From Achromobacter denitrificans NBRC 15125 (lineage in GTDB: Bacteria; Pseudomonadota; Gammaproteobacteria; Burkholderiales; Burkholderiaceae_B): a stretch of 64,000 nucleotides of DNA. Numbering within the stretch: the first letter of the stretch is position 1; each line of letters begins with the position of its first letter. This document shows, in pieces, positions 1-8,003 of this stretch. Below the pieces are notes generated by a model, which was not told the DNA's origin, did not search any database, and was given only the letters and a program-made list of their open reading frames with translations. Location: positions 1-64,000 of the forward strand of contig NZ_BCTQ01000031.1 in assembly GCF_001571365.1 (NCBI RefSeq), in the 5' to 3' direction. The translations under genes and the position numbers were made by a program.

Positions 1-85
1 CGGCGGCCGGCGCGGCGGCAGCCGGCGCGGCCGGGCTGGTAGTCGCCTGCGCCACCAGGGTGGCGCTATGCAGTGCGTTGGACAT
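1..85 (-). CDS. exbB: ExbB (N-terminal fragment, runs off the window)
   Basis: The ATG lies one base after the tonB stop codon on the minus strand (TGA-G-ATG), so translation is probably coupled. Only about 28 residues are visible, beginning MSNALHSATLVAQA and followed by an Ala/Pro-rich stretch; the rest lies beyond position 1. Identification as ExbB rests on position: tonB-exbB-exbD is a usual order, and ExbB is the inner-membrane proton-channel partner that energises TonB. The Ala/Pro stretch before the first membrane helix resembles the N-terminal extension of many betaproteobacterial ExbB proteins. A TolQ/MotA relative cannot be excluded from this fragment. Confidence 0.7.
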   Translation of the reverse strand, partial: MSNALHSATLVAQATTSPAAPAAAAPAA

Positions 86-86
86 C

Positions 87-896
87 TCAGTTCCTCATGA
101 CGAAATCGAACGGAATTTTGGCTTTGGCGGGATAGGCCACGCCATTACGGGTATAAGGCTTGAAACGACCCTTGCGGGCGGCGGCCAGCGCCGACTCGTC
201 CAGGCGCGGGAAGCCCGAGGACGCATCGATGGTTGCGCGCTCGACCAGGCCCTGGGTATTGATTTCCACCAGCACCACCACCCTGCCCTCTTCACGCATG
301 CGGCGCGAAGCCATAGGGTAATTCGGCATCGGGCGCGCGCCCTGGAATTCGATGCTGGACACCAGCACCGGCTGATCCGGCGGCGGCCCCTGCTGCGGGC
401 CTTGCGGCGCCTGCGTGCCTTCCGGCGCGCCGCTGGGCGGGGTCTGCTGGGGCGGCGTTTCCGGCTTCACCTCCTGCTTGACCTCTTGCTTCGGCTGGGG
501 CTTGGGCTTGGGTTTCGGCTTGGGTTTGGGCTTGGGCGCCGGCATGGGCGGCTTTTCAACCACCGGCTCGGGTTCGGGCTCGGGTTCCGGCTCGGGCTTG
601 AGTTCAGGTTCCGGCTCGGGTTCGGGCTCGATCTCGGGTTGCGGTTCGGGCGGAGGTTCCGTGACCGGCTGCGGCACTTCGGGAGTGGGCTCGGCCTTGG
701 CGATCTGGGGGACGGGCGCATCCACCACGCTCACCATGATGGCCTCGGGCTCTTCGAGCTCGGGACGATTCTCGGGCGCCATGAAAATGGCGCCGATCAC
801 TGCCGCATGAATCGCGAGGACCGCCAGGCCAGCGCCTGCGCGTATACCGAATGAAGACCGCGAAGAAGAATTCCAACCGCGTTGAAGACTAGGCAT
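87..896 (-). CDS. tonB: TonB energy-transducing protein
   Basis: A 269-residue periplasm-spanning protein that carries proton-motive force from ExbB/ExbD to outer-membrane siderophore and haem receptors. Visible parts, in order: a short basic N-terminus, one membrane anchor (about residues 19-40), a long Pro-Glu repeat region (about 75-110), a Pro-Lys repeat region (about 118-140), then a C-terminal TonB domain with the typical YPMASRRMREEGRVVV segment and a final FDFVMR. Acidic then basic proline repeats are characteristic of the family's rigid periplasmic spacer. exbB follows one base after the stop, and a Fur-box promoter lies about 100 bases upstream, so iron-repressed expression is expected. 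Confidence 0.95.
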   Translation of the reverse strand: MPSLQRGWNSSSRSSFGIRAGAGLAVLAIHAAVIGAIFMAPENRPELEEPEAIMVSVVDAPVPQIAKAEPTPEVPQPVTEPPPEPQPEIEPEPEPEPELKPEPEPEPEPEPVVEKPPMPAPKPKPKPKPKPKPQPKQEVKQEVKPETPPQQTPPSGAPEGTQAPQGPQQGPPPDQPVLVSSIEFQGARPMPNYPMASRRMREEGRVVVLVEINTQGLVERATIDASSGFPRLDESALAAARKGRFKPYTRNGVAYPAKAKIPFDFVMRN

Positions 897-980
897 GAAT
901 CAGCCAGGGAGCATTGACTTATCCGGCCCGCTGGTAGGAAGGCGCGCACGCGAAGGCGGCGCCGGCTGGCCGGTACAAGC

Positions 981-1014
981 CAATAATAATATCTTAAATG
1001 CGAATGATTCGCAC
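981..1014 (-). promoter_or_regulatory. Fur box and -10 region of the tonB operon
   Basis: Positions 999-1013 read TGCGAAT-G-ATTCGCA on the plus strand, a perfect 7-1-7 inverted repeat matching the Fur-box form known from proteobacteria. Next to it on the minus strand (981-995) is an AT-rich TATTATTATT tract suited to a -10 element. The site lies about 100 bp upstream of tonB. Iron-dependent repression is inferred from the motif. Confidence 0.8.
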
Positions 1015-1073
1015 GTCCTATTTCGTCTGAAACAGCGTAACACTGCTGATCGAGGTCAAACGGAATGCAAAAC

Positions 1074-1108
1074 AAAAAACCCGCCACGGCGACGTGTGCG
1101 GGTTTTTT
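1074..1108. terminator. Rho-independent terminator, possibly bidirectional
   Basis: An A-run, CCCGC stem, loop, GCGGG stem and T6 run form a hairpin with U-tracts on both strands. It separates tRNA-Val (minus strand) from the tonB control region. Confidence 0.8.
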
Positions 1109-1204
1109 GCGGAGTGCGGTCGGGATGTTGCCAGCCCATGGGCGGATCGTCTTGCCGGGGCCTGGGCCGGCGCTTTGAAGCAGGCCTGGCCGCCGCGGTG
1201 CTTT

Positions 1205-1280
1205 TGGTGGGTGCTACAGGGGTCGAACCTGTGACCTACGCCTTGTAAGGGCGCCGCTCTACCAACTGAGCTAAGCACCC
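1205..1280 (-). tRNA. tRNA-Val (anticodon UAC)
   Basis: The 76-nt minus-strand sequence folds as a full cloverleaf: acceptor arm GGGTGCT pairing with AGCACCC, D-arm TAGCTCAGTTGGTAGAG, anticodon loop with TAC, T-arm GTTCGAAC, and an encoded 3' CCA. The anticodon reads valine codons. Confidence 0.95.
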
Positions 1281-1436
1281 ATTCTGATGCAGCCTCAAGA
1301 CGAAATTCGCAAAAAATCCGTACAAGCAACTGCCAACCGGGGCACTCAAAAGCAATACGCGGGCCGGAGTATACCGGACCGCGCACTCATCGGCAAATCG
1401 CTAGGCGGAAACGCCCCGCGACCTGCCCGCCGCCCA

Positions 1437-1709
1437 TTAGTTGACGGCGTCCTTCAGGGCCTTGCCCGGACGGAACTTCGGCACCTTGGCCTTCTTGATC
1501 TTGATGGTTTCGCCCGTGCGCGGGTTGCGGCCGGTGCGAGCGGCGCGAGCCGACACGGCAAACGTGCCAAAGCCAACCAACGTAACCGTACCGCCCTTCT
1601 TCAGGGTGGTCTTGACGGCACCGATCAGGGCGTCGAGCGAACGGCCGGCAGCAGCCTTGGAGATGTCGGCCTTGCTGGCGATGTGATCGATGAGTTCGGT
1701 TTTGTTCAT
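1437..1709 (-). CDS. hupB: DNA-binding protein HU
   Basis: A 90-residue histone-like protein that bends and compacts DNA. The sequence opens [11 protein letters not shown] and has the family's dimerisation helices (about residues 1-45), the GFGTFAV strand, and the DNA-binding arm with RNPRTGE and the intercalating-proline region (about 55-75), ending in [13 protein letters not shown]. Length is standard, without the long Lys/Ala tail found in some Bordetella histone-like proteins. The gene stands alone behind tRNA-Val, with a 350-bp upstream control region. The call could equally be hupA; the distinction is only nomenclature in this group. Confidence 0.95.
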   Translation of the reverse strand: MNKTELIDHIASKADISKAAAGRSLDALIGAVKTTLKKGGTVTLVGFGTFAVSARAARTGRNPRTGETIKIKKAKVPKFRPGKALKDAVN

Positions 1710-2063
1710 GCAGGTGTACCCCTCACAAGGTGTGGAGTCTGCCGGAGGTGCAGTCCATGGCCGTCATGATTGGACGCCACGAAAGACGCAAGACCCGACA
1801 AACGACGAACAGACAGTGGATAAACTTTTTTCTTGCGCTGCAAAGCACAACTTTTAAACTGCTGCGCCGCTTAGGATCCGATGGCTAAAAGCCTTCAAAT
1901 CGTCAGCGACGCAGACGTGTATTAGGCCCTGGCGTGGCGCGGCTGTCAAGCGAAAACCTCACCATAACCCGCGCCAATACTAGCTTTTAGCCGTTTTCGC
2001 AATAAACAGAAACGCGCAATTCGGTGTTTGCGCGACACTGCGTTACCGCGCATCAAGCTTGCT
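1710..2063. other. 354-bp intergenic region upstream of hupB
   Basis: No gene is seen. On the minus strand, TTGACA (plus coordinates 1949-1944) and TAATAC (1924-1919) form a candidate hupB promoter, although the 19-bp spacer is long. GGCTAAAAGC at 1883-1892 is repeated inverted as GCTTTTAGCC at 1982-1991, about 90 bp apart and flanking that promoter. Confidence 0.5.
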
Positions 2064-2744
2064 TCAGACGTCCGCCCATCGACGCAGCAAATTGTGGTAA
2101 ATCCCGGTCAGCTGCACGATGGAGGGATGCCCCGCCGCATCCTGGTTCAAGCGCTGGATGGCCACGTCCATGTCCAGGAGCAGGGCGCGCTGGCTGTCTT
2201 CGCGGACCAGGCTCTGCATCCAGAAGAAGGACGACACGCGCGCGCCGCGCGTGACCGGATTCACCTTGTGCAGACTGGTTCCGGGATACAGCACCATGTG
2301 CCCCGCCGGAAGCTTCACCGCGCGCGGGCCGTAGGTATCGTCGATGACGAGCTCGCCGCCGTCGTAGGAATCCGGCTCGGAGAAGAACAGCGTGGCCGAC
2401 AGGTCCGTGCGCACGCGCTCGGCCGTGCCGGTGATGCCGCGCACGGCGTTGTCGACGTGATAGCCGAAGGCCTCGCCGCCTTCATAGCGGTTGAACAGCG
2501 GCGGAAAGATCTTGCGCGGCAGCGCCGCCGACATGAACAGGTTGTTGCCCGCCAGGCGCTGCAGGATCAGGTTGCCCAGTTCCTGCGCCAGCGGATGCTG
2601 CTCGGGCAGTTGGCGGTTGCGCTTCACCTCGGCCGACTGGTAGCCGGCCGTCACCTTGCCGTCCACCCAATCGGCGGCGTCCAGGCGGCGCCGGATGTCC
2701 GCGGCTTCTTCCGGCGTGAAAATCTCTGCTATCTGTATCAGCAT
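2064..2744 (-). CDS. Fe(II)/2-oxoglutarate-dependent PKHD-type hydroxylase (PiuC family)
   Basis: A 226-residue non-haem iron dioxygenase of the PiuC/prolyl-4-hydroxylase fold. The iron-binding facial triad is visible as H96-x-D98 (in YHVDNA) and H159 (SLHKVNP); R169 sits where the family binds 2-oxoglutarate. Length matches the family (about 225). PiuC genes are usually paired with TonB-dependent siderophore receptors and are iron-regulated. Here no receptor is adjacent, but tonB lies 1.2 kb away. The substrate is unknown. No Fur box was seen directly in front of the start. Confidence 0.88.
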   Translation of the reverse strand: MLIQIAEIFTPEEAADIRRRLDAADWVDGKVTAGYQSAEVKRNRQLPEQHPLAQELGNLILQRLAGNNLFMSAALPRKIFPPLFNRYEGGEAFGYHVDNAVRGITGTAERVRTDLSATLFFSEPDSYDGGELVIDDTYGPRAVKLPAGHMVLYPGTSLHKVNPVTRGARVSSFFWMQSLVREDSQRALLLDMDVAIQRLNQDAAGHPSIVQLTGIYHNLLRRWADV

Positions 2745-2801
2745 GGGTCCAGCCCCGTTTGCGTTCTCGGGCGCGCAGCCGCAAGGCGCGCGCGTGCCGC
2801 A

Positions 2802-4046
2802 TTATCCCTTCAGGCAGCCGTTGAGCGCCTGATCGAAATCAAACAGCAGATCGGCCTCGTCCTCGATGCCCACCGACACGCGGATCAGGCTGTCGGCGAT
2901 GCCCATCTGCTGGCGGCGCTCGGCGCCCATCTCGTAATAGATGGTGTGCGCGGCAGGCAGCGCCAGGCTGCGGGTGTCGCCCAGGTGGGTCGCCATCAGG
3001 ACGATGCGCAGGCGGTTCAGGAAGTCGAAGCAGTCCACGCCGTCGGCCAGCTCCACGCCCAGCAGGCCGCCGAAGCGCGAACCGAACAGCGCCGCGGCGC
3101 GCGCGTGCTGCGGATGGCTGGCCAGGCCGGGGTAATGCACCTTGGCCACGCCGGGGTGCCCTTCCAGGAAGCGCGCCAGCGCCAGCGCGTTGGCGCTGTG
3201 CTTGGCCATGCGCAGGGCCAGCGTCTCGGCGCCCACCGCGATGCGGTGCGCCGGTTCGGCCGCCAGCGTGCCGCCCATGTCGCGCAGGCCCTTCTTCTTG
3301 ATCTGCGTCAGCCCCCAGGCGGTGGGCGCGCCCTTGCGGTAGGCCTCGTAGATATTCTCGTAGCCCGACCAGTCGTACAGGCCGGTGTCCGTCACCGCGC
3401 CGCCCAGCGCGTTGCCGTGGCCGCCGATGTACTTGGACAGCGAATTCATCACCAGCGAGGCGCCCACCGAGGCGGGCCGGAACATCCAGGGCGAGGTCAG
3501 CGTGTTGTCCACGACGTAGACCAGCCCCTTCTCGCGGCAGATCTCGCCGATCACGGCCAGGTCGGCCACCTGCGTGCCCGGGTTGGCGATGGTTTCGGTG
3601 AAGACCATGCGCGTGTTCGGCTGGATCGCCGCGCGCACCTGCGAGGAGTCGGTCGCGTCGACGAAGGTGATCTCCACGCCCAGTTCCTGCAGCGTGCCGA
3701 AGAGGCTGTTGGTATTGCCGAACACGAACTGGCTCGACACCAGGTGGTCGCCGCGGCGCAGCAGCGTGGTGAAGATGGCGGCCAGCGCGGCCATGCCGGT
3801 GGCGAAGGTGACGCTGCCCTTGCCGGCTTCCATCTGGCTGATCTTGGCTTCCAGCGCCGTGGTGGTGGGCGTGCCCTGGCGCGCGTACGTGAAGCCCGCC
3901 TTGCCCTGGAACACCGCCGCGAGTTCGCGCGCGTCGTCGTATGCGAACTCCGACGACGGATGCATGGGCTTGTGCACCGCTCCGTGCTCGACGGATTGCT
4001 TGCGGTCGGAATGGAGGATCGTGGTGGTAAAGCCGTTCTCGTGCAT
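2802..4046 (-). CDS. PLP-dependent trans-sulfuration enzyme (cystathionine gamma-synthase family)
   Basis: A 414-residue Cys/Met-metabolism PLP enzyme, related to MetB/MetC/MetZ and methionine gamma-lyase. Seen are the substrate/PLP loop FTYARQGTPTTTALE, the FATGMAAL segment, the aspartate region VVDNTLTSPW, and the PLP-lysine in SLSKYIGGHGN. It ends in GLY-type C-terminal helices with RVSVGIED. The opening (MHENGFTTTILHSDR) matches a Burkholderiales subgroup usually annotated only as cystathionine gamma-synthase family. The precise reaction (O-succinylhomoserine sulfhydrylation, gamma-synthase or lyase) cannot be decided from sequence alone. It is followed 57 bp downstream by the PKHD hydroxylase and preceded by rlmB. 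Confidence 0.85.
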   Translation of the reverse strand: MHENGFTTTILHSDRKQSVEHGAVHKPMHPSSEFAYDDARELAAVFQGKAGFTYARQGTPTTTALEAKISQMEAGKGSVTFATGMAALAAIFTTLLRRGDHLVSSQFVFGNTNSLFGTLQELGVEITFVDATDSSQVRAAIQPNTRMVFTETIANPGTQVADLAVIGEICREKGLVYVVDNTLTSPWMFRPASVGASLVMNSLSKYIGGHGNALGGAVTDTGLYDWSGYENIYEAYRKGAPTAWGLTQIKKKGLRDMGGTLAAEPAHRIAVGAETLALRMAKHSANALALARFLEGHPGVAKVHYPGLASHPQHARAAALFGSRFGGLLGVELADGVDCFDFLNRLRIVLMATHLGDTRSLALPAAHTIYYEMGAERRQQMGIADSLIRVSVGIEDEADLLFDFDQALNGCLKG

Positions 4047-4101
4047 GATGGGGGACGCGATAGGAAGGTGTTCGACTGACTGGATGGGCGTAGCGGACGG
4101 A

Positions 4102-4839
4102 TCAGGCGCGGCGCTGGCGCACGGTTTCGTAGAGGCAGACGGCGCTGGCCACGCTGACGTTCAGGCTTTCCACCGAACCCAGCATCGGGATGTGGACCAG
4201 CTGGTCGCAGGTTTCGCGCGTCAGGCGGCGCATGCCCTCGCCTTCGGCGCCCATGACCCAGGCCATCGGCTGGCGCGCCTCGATCTGGTGCATGCTCTCG
4301 CCGGCCTGGTCGTCGGTGCCGACGAGCCAGACGCCGCGGTCCTTCAGGGAGCGCATGGTACGCGCCAGGTTGGTCACCATCAGATAGGGCACCGTGTCGG
4401 CCGCCCCGCAAGCCACGCGCTGCACGGTGGCGTTCAGGCCGACGGCGCGGTCGCGCGGGGCGATGACCGCGTGCACGCCGGCGGCGTCGGCGGTGCGCAG
4501 GCAGGCGCCCAGATTGTGCGGATCGGTCACGCCGTCGAGGATCAGCAGCAGCGGCGGGCCCTCGATCACGTCGAGCACCTCGTCCACGTCCACCGCCAGC
4601 TGGCGCTCATCGGCCAGCGCCACGACGCCTTGGTGGCGGGTGCCGCGGGCCAGGCCGTCCAGGCGTTCCATCGGCACCGGATGCAGGCGGCAGCCCGCTT
4701 TCTCGGCCTGCTCGATGAACGTCTGCATCCGCTTGTCGCGGCGCGACGCCTCTACATAGATTTCCTTGATCGATTCGGGCGCGTGGCGCAACCGCGCGAC
4801 AACCGCGTGAAACCCGGCCAGAACTTGGGTCGACGCCAT
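4102..4839 (-). CDS. rlmB: 23S rRNA (guanosine-2'-O-)-methyltransferase RlmB
   Basis: A SpoU-family (SPOUT knot) methyltransferase that methylates the 2'-O of G2251 in 23S rRNA. I chose the ATG giving [13 protein letters not shown] (245 residues, close to the 243 of E. coli) rather than an upstream in-frame ATG that would add 26 unrelated residues. The N-terminal RNA-binding domain covers about residues 5-80. SpoU motifs are clear: [12 protein letters not shown] (motif 1), MGAEGEGM (motif 2) and [15 protein letters not shown] (motif 3). It lies directly downstream of rnr, so the two RNA-metabolism genes are probably co-transcribed. Confidence 0.93.
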   Translation of the reverse strand: MASTQVLAGFHAVVARLRHAPESIKEIYVEASRRDKRMQTFIEQAEKAGCRLHPVPMERLDGLARGTRHQGVVALADERQLAVDVDEVLDVIEGPPLLLILDGVTDPHNLGACLRTADAAGVHAVIAPRDRAVGLNATVQRVACGAADTVPYLMVTNLARTMRSLKDRGVWLVGTDDQAGESMHQIEARQPMAWVMGAEGEGMRRLTRETCDQLVHIPMLGSVESLNVSVASAVCLYETVRQRRA

Positions 4840-4927
4840 AAATGCAATACCTTTAGATAAACGAATACCCGCCCCAGAGCGGGGCGGGCCACCGGACGAG
4901 GCCGGCCATAAACGCAATGTTACCCCT

Positions 4928-4975
4928 TATGGCTCGCCGTATGGCCCGCCGTATGGCTCGCCGTATGGCTCGCCG
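4928..4975. repeat. 12-bp tandem repeat, four copies, between rnr and rlmB
   Basis: TATGGCTCGCCG is repeated four times head to tail (4928, 4940, 4952, 4964) with one C/T variant in the second copy. It lies in the short gap after rnr and before rlmB. Copy number is expected to be variable by slippage. Confidence 0.85.
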
Positions 4976-5004
4976 CCAGACGACGGCGGAGCCCTGAACC
5001 GGCC

Positions 5005-7479
5005 TCAATGGCGCTTGTGCGCGGCCTTCTTGGCGGGCGCCGCCCGCTTCGATGCCTTGGGCGCCCTGGGCGGCTTGCTGGCCTTCTTGGCCTCGGCGCG
5101 CCGCTCCTTGGCGGTCTGCCCCTTCAGGGCGGCCGGCTTGGGCGAGGCCGCCTTCTTCACGCGGCGCGACGGCTCGTCCGGCCCGCGGGCCGCCGCCTTG
5201 CGCAACGCGTCGAAGCTCGTGCCCTGCACCAGGCGGAATTCGATGCGGCGGGCTTCCAGATCCACGCGCGACACCTGCACCTGCACCTTGTCGGTCAGGC
5301 GGTAGCGCATGCCGGTGCGCTCGCCGCGCAGCTCGTGCAGGGCGTCGTTGAACTGGAAGTACTCGCCGCCCAGCTCCGACACGTGCACCAGGCCTTCGAC
5401 GTGCAGGGTATCCAGCGTGACGAAGACGCCGAAGCTGGCCACGCCGGTGACGGTGCCGCTGAAATCCTCGCCCACGCGCTCCTTGACGAACCAGCACTTG
5501 AGCCAGGCTTCGACGTCGCGCGAGGCTTCGTCGGCGCGGCGCTCGCTGGCCGACAGGACCAGGCCCATCTTTTCCCAGATGGCATGCTCGTGTTCGCGCT
5601 GCGTGCGGCCGATGACGACCGGGTGGTCGTCCAGGCTGGGCACATAGCGCTGCCCGGCCAGCAGGGCCTTGATCACCCGGTGCGTCAGCAGGTCGGGATA
5701 GCGGCGGATCGGCGACGTGAAGTGGCTGTAGCCCGGATAGGCCAGGCCGAAGTGGCCCATGTTGTCGGGACTGTAGACGGCCTGCTGCATGGAGCGCAGG
5801 CACATGGTCTGCAACAGCTGGTAGTCGGGGCGCCCGCGCACCGATTCCAGGAAATCGCCGTAGTCCTTCGCGGTGGGGGTATCGCCCCCGCCCAGCGACA
5901 GGCCCATCGTGCGCAGGAATTCGCGCAGCGACTGCAGGCGTTCCGGCGTGGGGCCTTCGTGGATGCGGTACAGGCCCGGATGCTTGCTGCGGGTCATGAA
6001 GTCGGCCGCGCAGGTGTTGGCGGCCAGCATGCACTCTTCGATCAGCTTGTGCGCGTCGTTGCGCACGGACGGCACGATCTGCTCGATGCGGCCGAGCTCG
6101 TTGCACACGATCTTGGTTTCGACGGTGTCGAAGTCGATCGCGCCGCGCTTCTTGCGCCCCTGCGAGAGCAATTGGAAAAGCTCGTACAGGTGCTGGACCT
6201 GCGGCATGACGCTGCGCATGGCGTGCGCGGCCGGGCCGCCGGGCTGCTGCAGGGCCGCCCAGATATTCGTATAGGTGGTGCGCGCATGCGAATGCATGAC
6301 GGCGTTGTAGAACTGATAGGCCGTGACCGTGCCGGCCTTGGCGCCGCTGGCGGGAATGACCATGTCGCAGACCAGCACCAGGCGGTCGACGTCGGGGTTC
6401 AGCGAGCACAGGCCGTTGGACAGGGATTCCGGCAGCATCGGAATGACGCGGCGCGGGAAATACACGCTGGTGCCGCGCTCCACGGCGTCGTCGTCGAGCG
6501 CGTCGCCCGGGCGCACGTAATGGCTCACGTCGGCGATGGCCACCAGCAGGCGCCAGCCGGGGCGCTTGCGCTGGCCCGTGCCCAGTTCCACCGGCTCGCA
6601 ATAGACCGCGTCGTCGAAGTCGCGCGCATCCTCGCCGTCGATGGTGATGAGCGGCACGTCGCGCAGATCGACGCGGTCCTTGAGATCGCCCTTGCGGACC
6701 ACGTCGGGCAGGCGCGCGGCCTGCTTGCGCGCGGCTTCCGAGAATTCGACCGGCACGTCGAACTTGCGCACCGCGATCTCGATTTCCATGCCGGGATCGT
6801 CGATCTCGCCCAGCACCTCGGCCACGCGGCCCAGCGGCTGCGTGTGGCGGGTCGGCTGTTCCATGATCTCGACCGCGACCACCTGCCCGTGCTGGGCGCC
6901 GTTGGTGTCGCTGGGCGGGATCAGGATGTCGTGCTTGATGCGTTGATCTTCGGGTACGACGATGGACAGCCCGTGCTCGTGCAGGAAGCGCCCCACCAGC
7001 TTGTTGGTGCGGCGTTCGATGACTTCGACGATGGTGCCTTCCGGCTTGCCGCGGTATTCGCCCGTGGGCTTGACCAGCACGCGGTCGCCGTGCAGCACCT
7101 TGAGCATTTCGCGCGGCGACAGGAACAGGTCGGGGCCGCCGTCGTCGCGCAACAGGAAGCCGAAGCCGTCGCGATGCCCCAGCACCTTGCCGGCGACGAA
7201 GTCCAATTTGGTGGCCAGCAGCAACACGCCCTTGCGGTTGGGCATCAATTGCCCGTCGCGTTCCATCGCGCCCAGCCGGCGCTCGAACCCCACCATCGTT
7301 GCGGGGCGCTCGATGCCCATGCGCTCGGCCAGCTCCACCGGAGACAGCGGCGAGCCCGCGGCACGCAGCGCTTTCAGGATGGCTTCACGAGACGGGACAT
7401 CGGGATCGAAGTCCGGCGGCGCTTCGGGCAAGGGTGTTGATCTGTTGTTATTCGATTCGTTATTCGATCGTTTTGCCAA
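5005..7479 (-). CDS. rnr: Ribonuclease R
   Basis: An 824-residue processive 3'-5' exoribonuclease acting on structured RNA in rRNA/tmRNA quality control. Domains in order: N-terminal winged helix (about 28-90), two cold-shock domains (about 95-250), RNB nuclease domain (about 260-590) with the metal-binding run ITIDGEDARDFDDAV, S1 domain (about 640-725) and a Lys/Ala-rich basic tail (about 755-824). The start codon is TTG (MAKRSNNES); no ATG occurs in frame before about residue 49, inside the helix-turn-helix. A good sigma-70-type promoter lies only about 20 bp upstream, so the leader is very short. Confidence 0.93.
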   Translation of the reverse strand: MAKRSNNESNNNRSTPLPEAPPDFDPDVPSREAILKALRAAGSPLSPVELAERMGIERPATMVGFERRLGAMERDGQLMPNRKGVLLLATKLDFVAGKVLGHRDGFGFLLRDDGGPDLFLSPREMLKVLHGDRVLVKPTGEYRGKPEGTIVEVIERRTNKLVGRFLHEHGLSIVVPEDQRIKHDILIPPSDTNGAQHGQVVAVEIMEQPTRHTQPLGRVAEVLGEIDDPGMEIEIAVRKFDVPVEFSEAARKQAARLPDVVRKGDLKDRVDLRDVPLITIDGEDARDFDDAVYCEPVELGTGQRKRPGWRLLVAIADVSHYVRPGDALDDDAVERGTSVYFPRRVIPMLPESLSNGLCSLNPDVDRLVLVCDMVIPASGAKAGTVTAYQFYNAVMHSHARTTYTNIWAALQQPGGPAAHAMRSVMPQVQHLYELFQLLSQGRKKRGAIDFDTVETKIVCNELGRIEQIVPSVRNDAHKLIEECMLAANTCAADFMTRSKHPGLYRIHEGPTPERLQSLREFLRTMGLSLGGGDTPTAKDYGDFLESVRGRPDYQLLQTMCLRSMQQAVYSPDNMGHFGLAYPGYSHFTSPIRRYPDLLTHRVIKALLAGQRYVPSLDDHPVVIGRTQREHEHAIWEKMGLVLSASERRADEASRDVEAWLKCWFVKERVGEDFSGTVTGVASFGVFVTLDTLHVEGLVHVSELGGEYFQFNDALHELRGERTGMRYRLTDKVQVQVSRVDLEARRIEFRLVQGTSFDALRKAAARGPDEPSRRVKKAASPKPAALKGQTAKERRAEAKKASKPPRAPKASKRAAPAKKAAHKRH

Positions 7480-7496
7480 AGCTAAAATTTCCGTAT

Positions 7497-7525
7497 ATAA
7501 TGCGCAGCTTCTGTGGTTCGCCCAA
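7497..7525 (-). promoter_or_regulatory. rnr: Candidate promoter of rnr-rlmB
   Basis: On the minus strand, TTGGGC (7525-7520) and CATTAT (7502-7497) are separated by 17 bp. The -10 lies about 17 bp from the TTG start codon of rnr, implying a very short leader with no strong Shine-Dalgarno sequence. Confidence 0.55.
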
Positions 7526-7789
7526 GGCTGAACACTGAAGCAGAAAATGGTCAGTAGGGTTGGAGTTTTGCATACCCAGAGGGTTTTTGTTAACCGGTTT
7601 TGTTAACCGCTAACGTTAACCGCTCCGGGAGGTAAACCCAGCTGCGCTTGGTTAAGCAGCCGAATTCAAAAACTGGGTTCATTGTAAAACCAACTTCGCC
7701 TGGAAAGCATGTTTTAGTTAATGTGTTTTAACTAAACCAATGCAATCAGGGCGGCAGCGTATCACATCCTTCTGACAGTATCTCTCAGT
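7526..7789. other. Intergenic region between rnr promoter and tRNA-Leu, with direct and inverted repeats
   Basis: No gene is seen. Three GTTAACCG direct repeats start at 7589, 7602 and 7615 (exact 13-bp period). Next comes a nested stem: AAACCCAG (7634-7641) with CTGGGTT (7673-7679), enclosing GCTGC/GCAGC. A further inverted repeat, TTTAGTTAA (7713-7721) with TTAACTAAA (7728-7736), follows. These may be regulator sites or part of a tRNA leader. Confidence 0.5.
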
Positions 7790-7874
7790 GCCCAGGTGGC
7801 GGAATTGGTAGACGCGCATGGTTCAGGTCCATGTGCCGCAAGGTGTGGAGGTTCGAGTCCTCTCCTGGGCACCA
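7790..7874 (+). tRNA. tRNA-Leu (anticodon CAG), copy 1
   Basis: An 85-nt class II tRNA with acceptor GCCCAGG, a variable arm, T-arm GGTTCGAGTCC and encoded CCA. The anticodon loop TTCAGGT gives CAG, reading CUG, the dominant leucine codon in this GC-rich genome. It is identical along its full length to the copy at 8788-8872. Confidence 0.95.
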
Positions 7875-7925
7875 CGGAATTCCGGTCGAGACATCACATG
7901 ATGTCTTGATAAGTAAAAGCTGAAG

Positions 7926-7964
7926 AGCCCCGAAAATCGCAAGATTTTCGGGGCTTTTGCTTTT
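7926..7964. terminator. Terminator after tRNA-Leu copy 1
   Basis: A 13-bp stem AGCCCCGAAAATC / GATTTTCGGGGCT with a GCAA tetraloop is followed by TTTGCTTTT. It also faces the 3' end of the minus-strand DTW gene and may serve both. Confidence 0.85.
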
Positions 7965-8003
7965 CGGCGCCCTCGCCCTATCGCCGCTTCACGCCGGCGC
8001 CCC

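Noticed and set aside
2028..4079. Long open frame on the plus strand (about 683 codons) opposite the PKHD and PLP-enzyme genes
   Set aside because: It is an antisense shadow caused by GC-rich third positions: Arg/His/Ala-rich composition, no ribosome site, and it overlaps two clearly recognisable genes.
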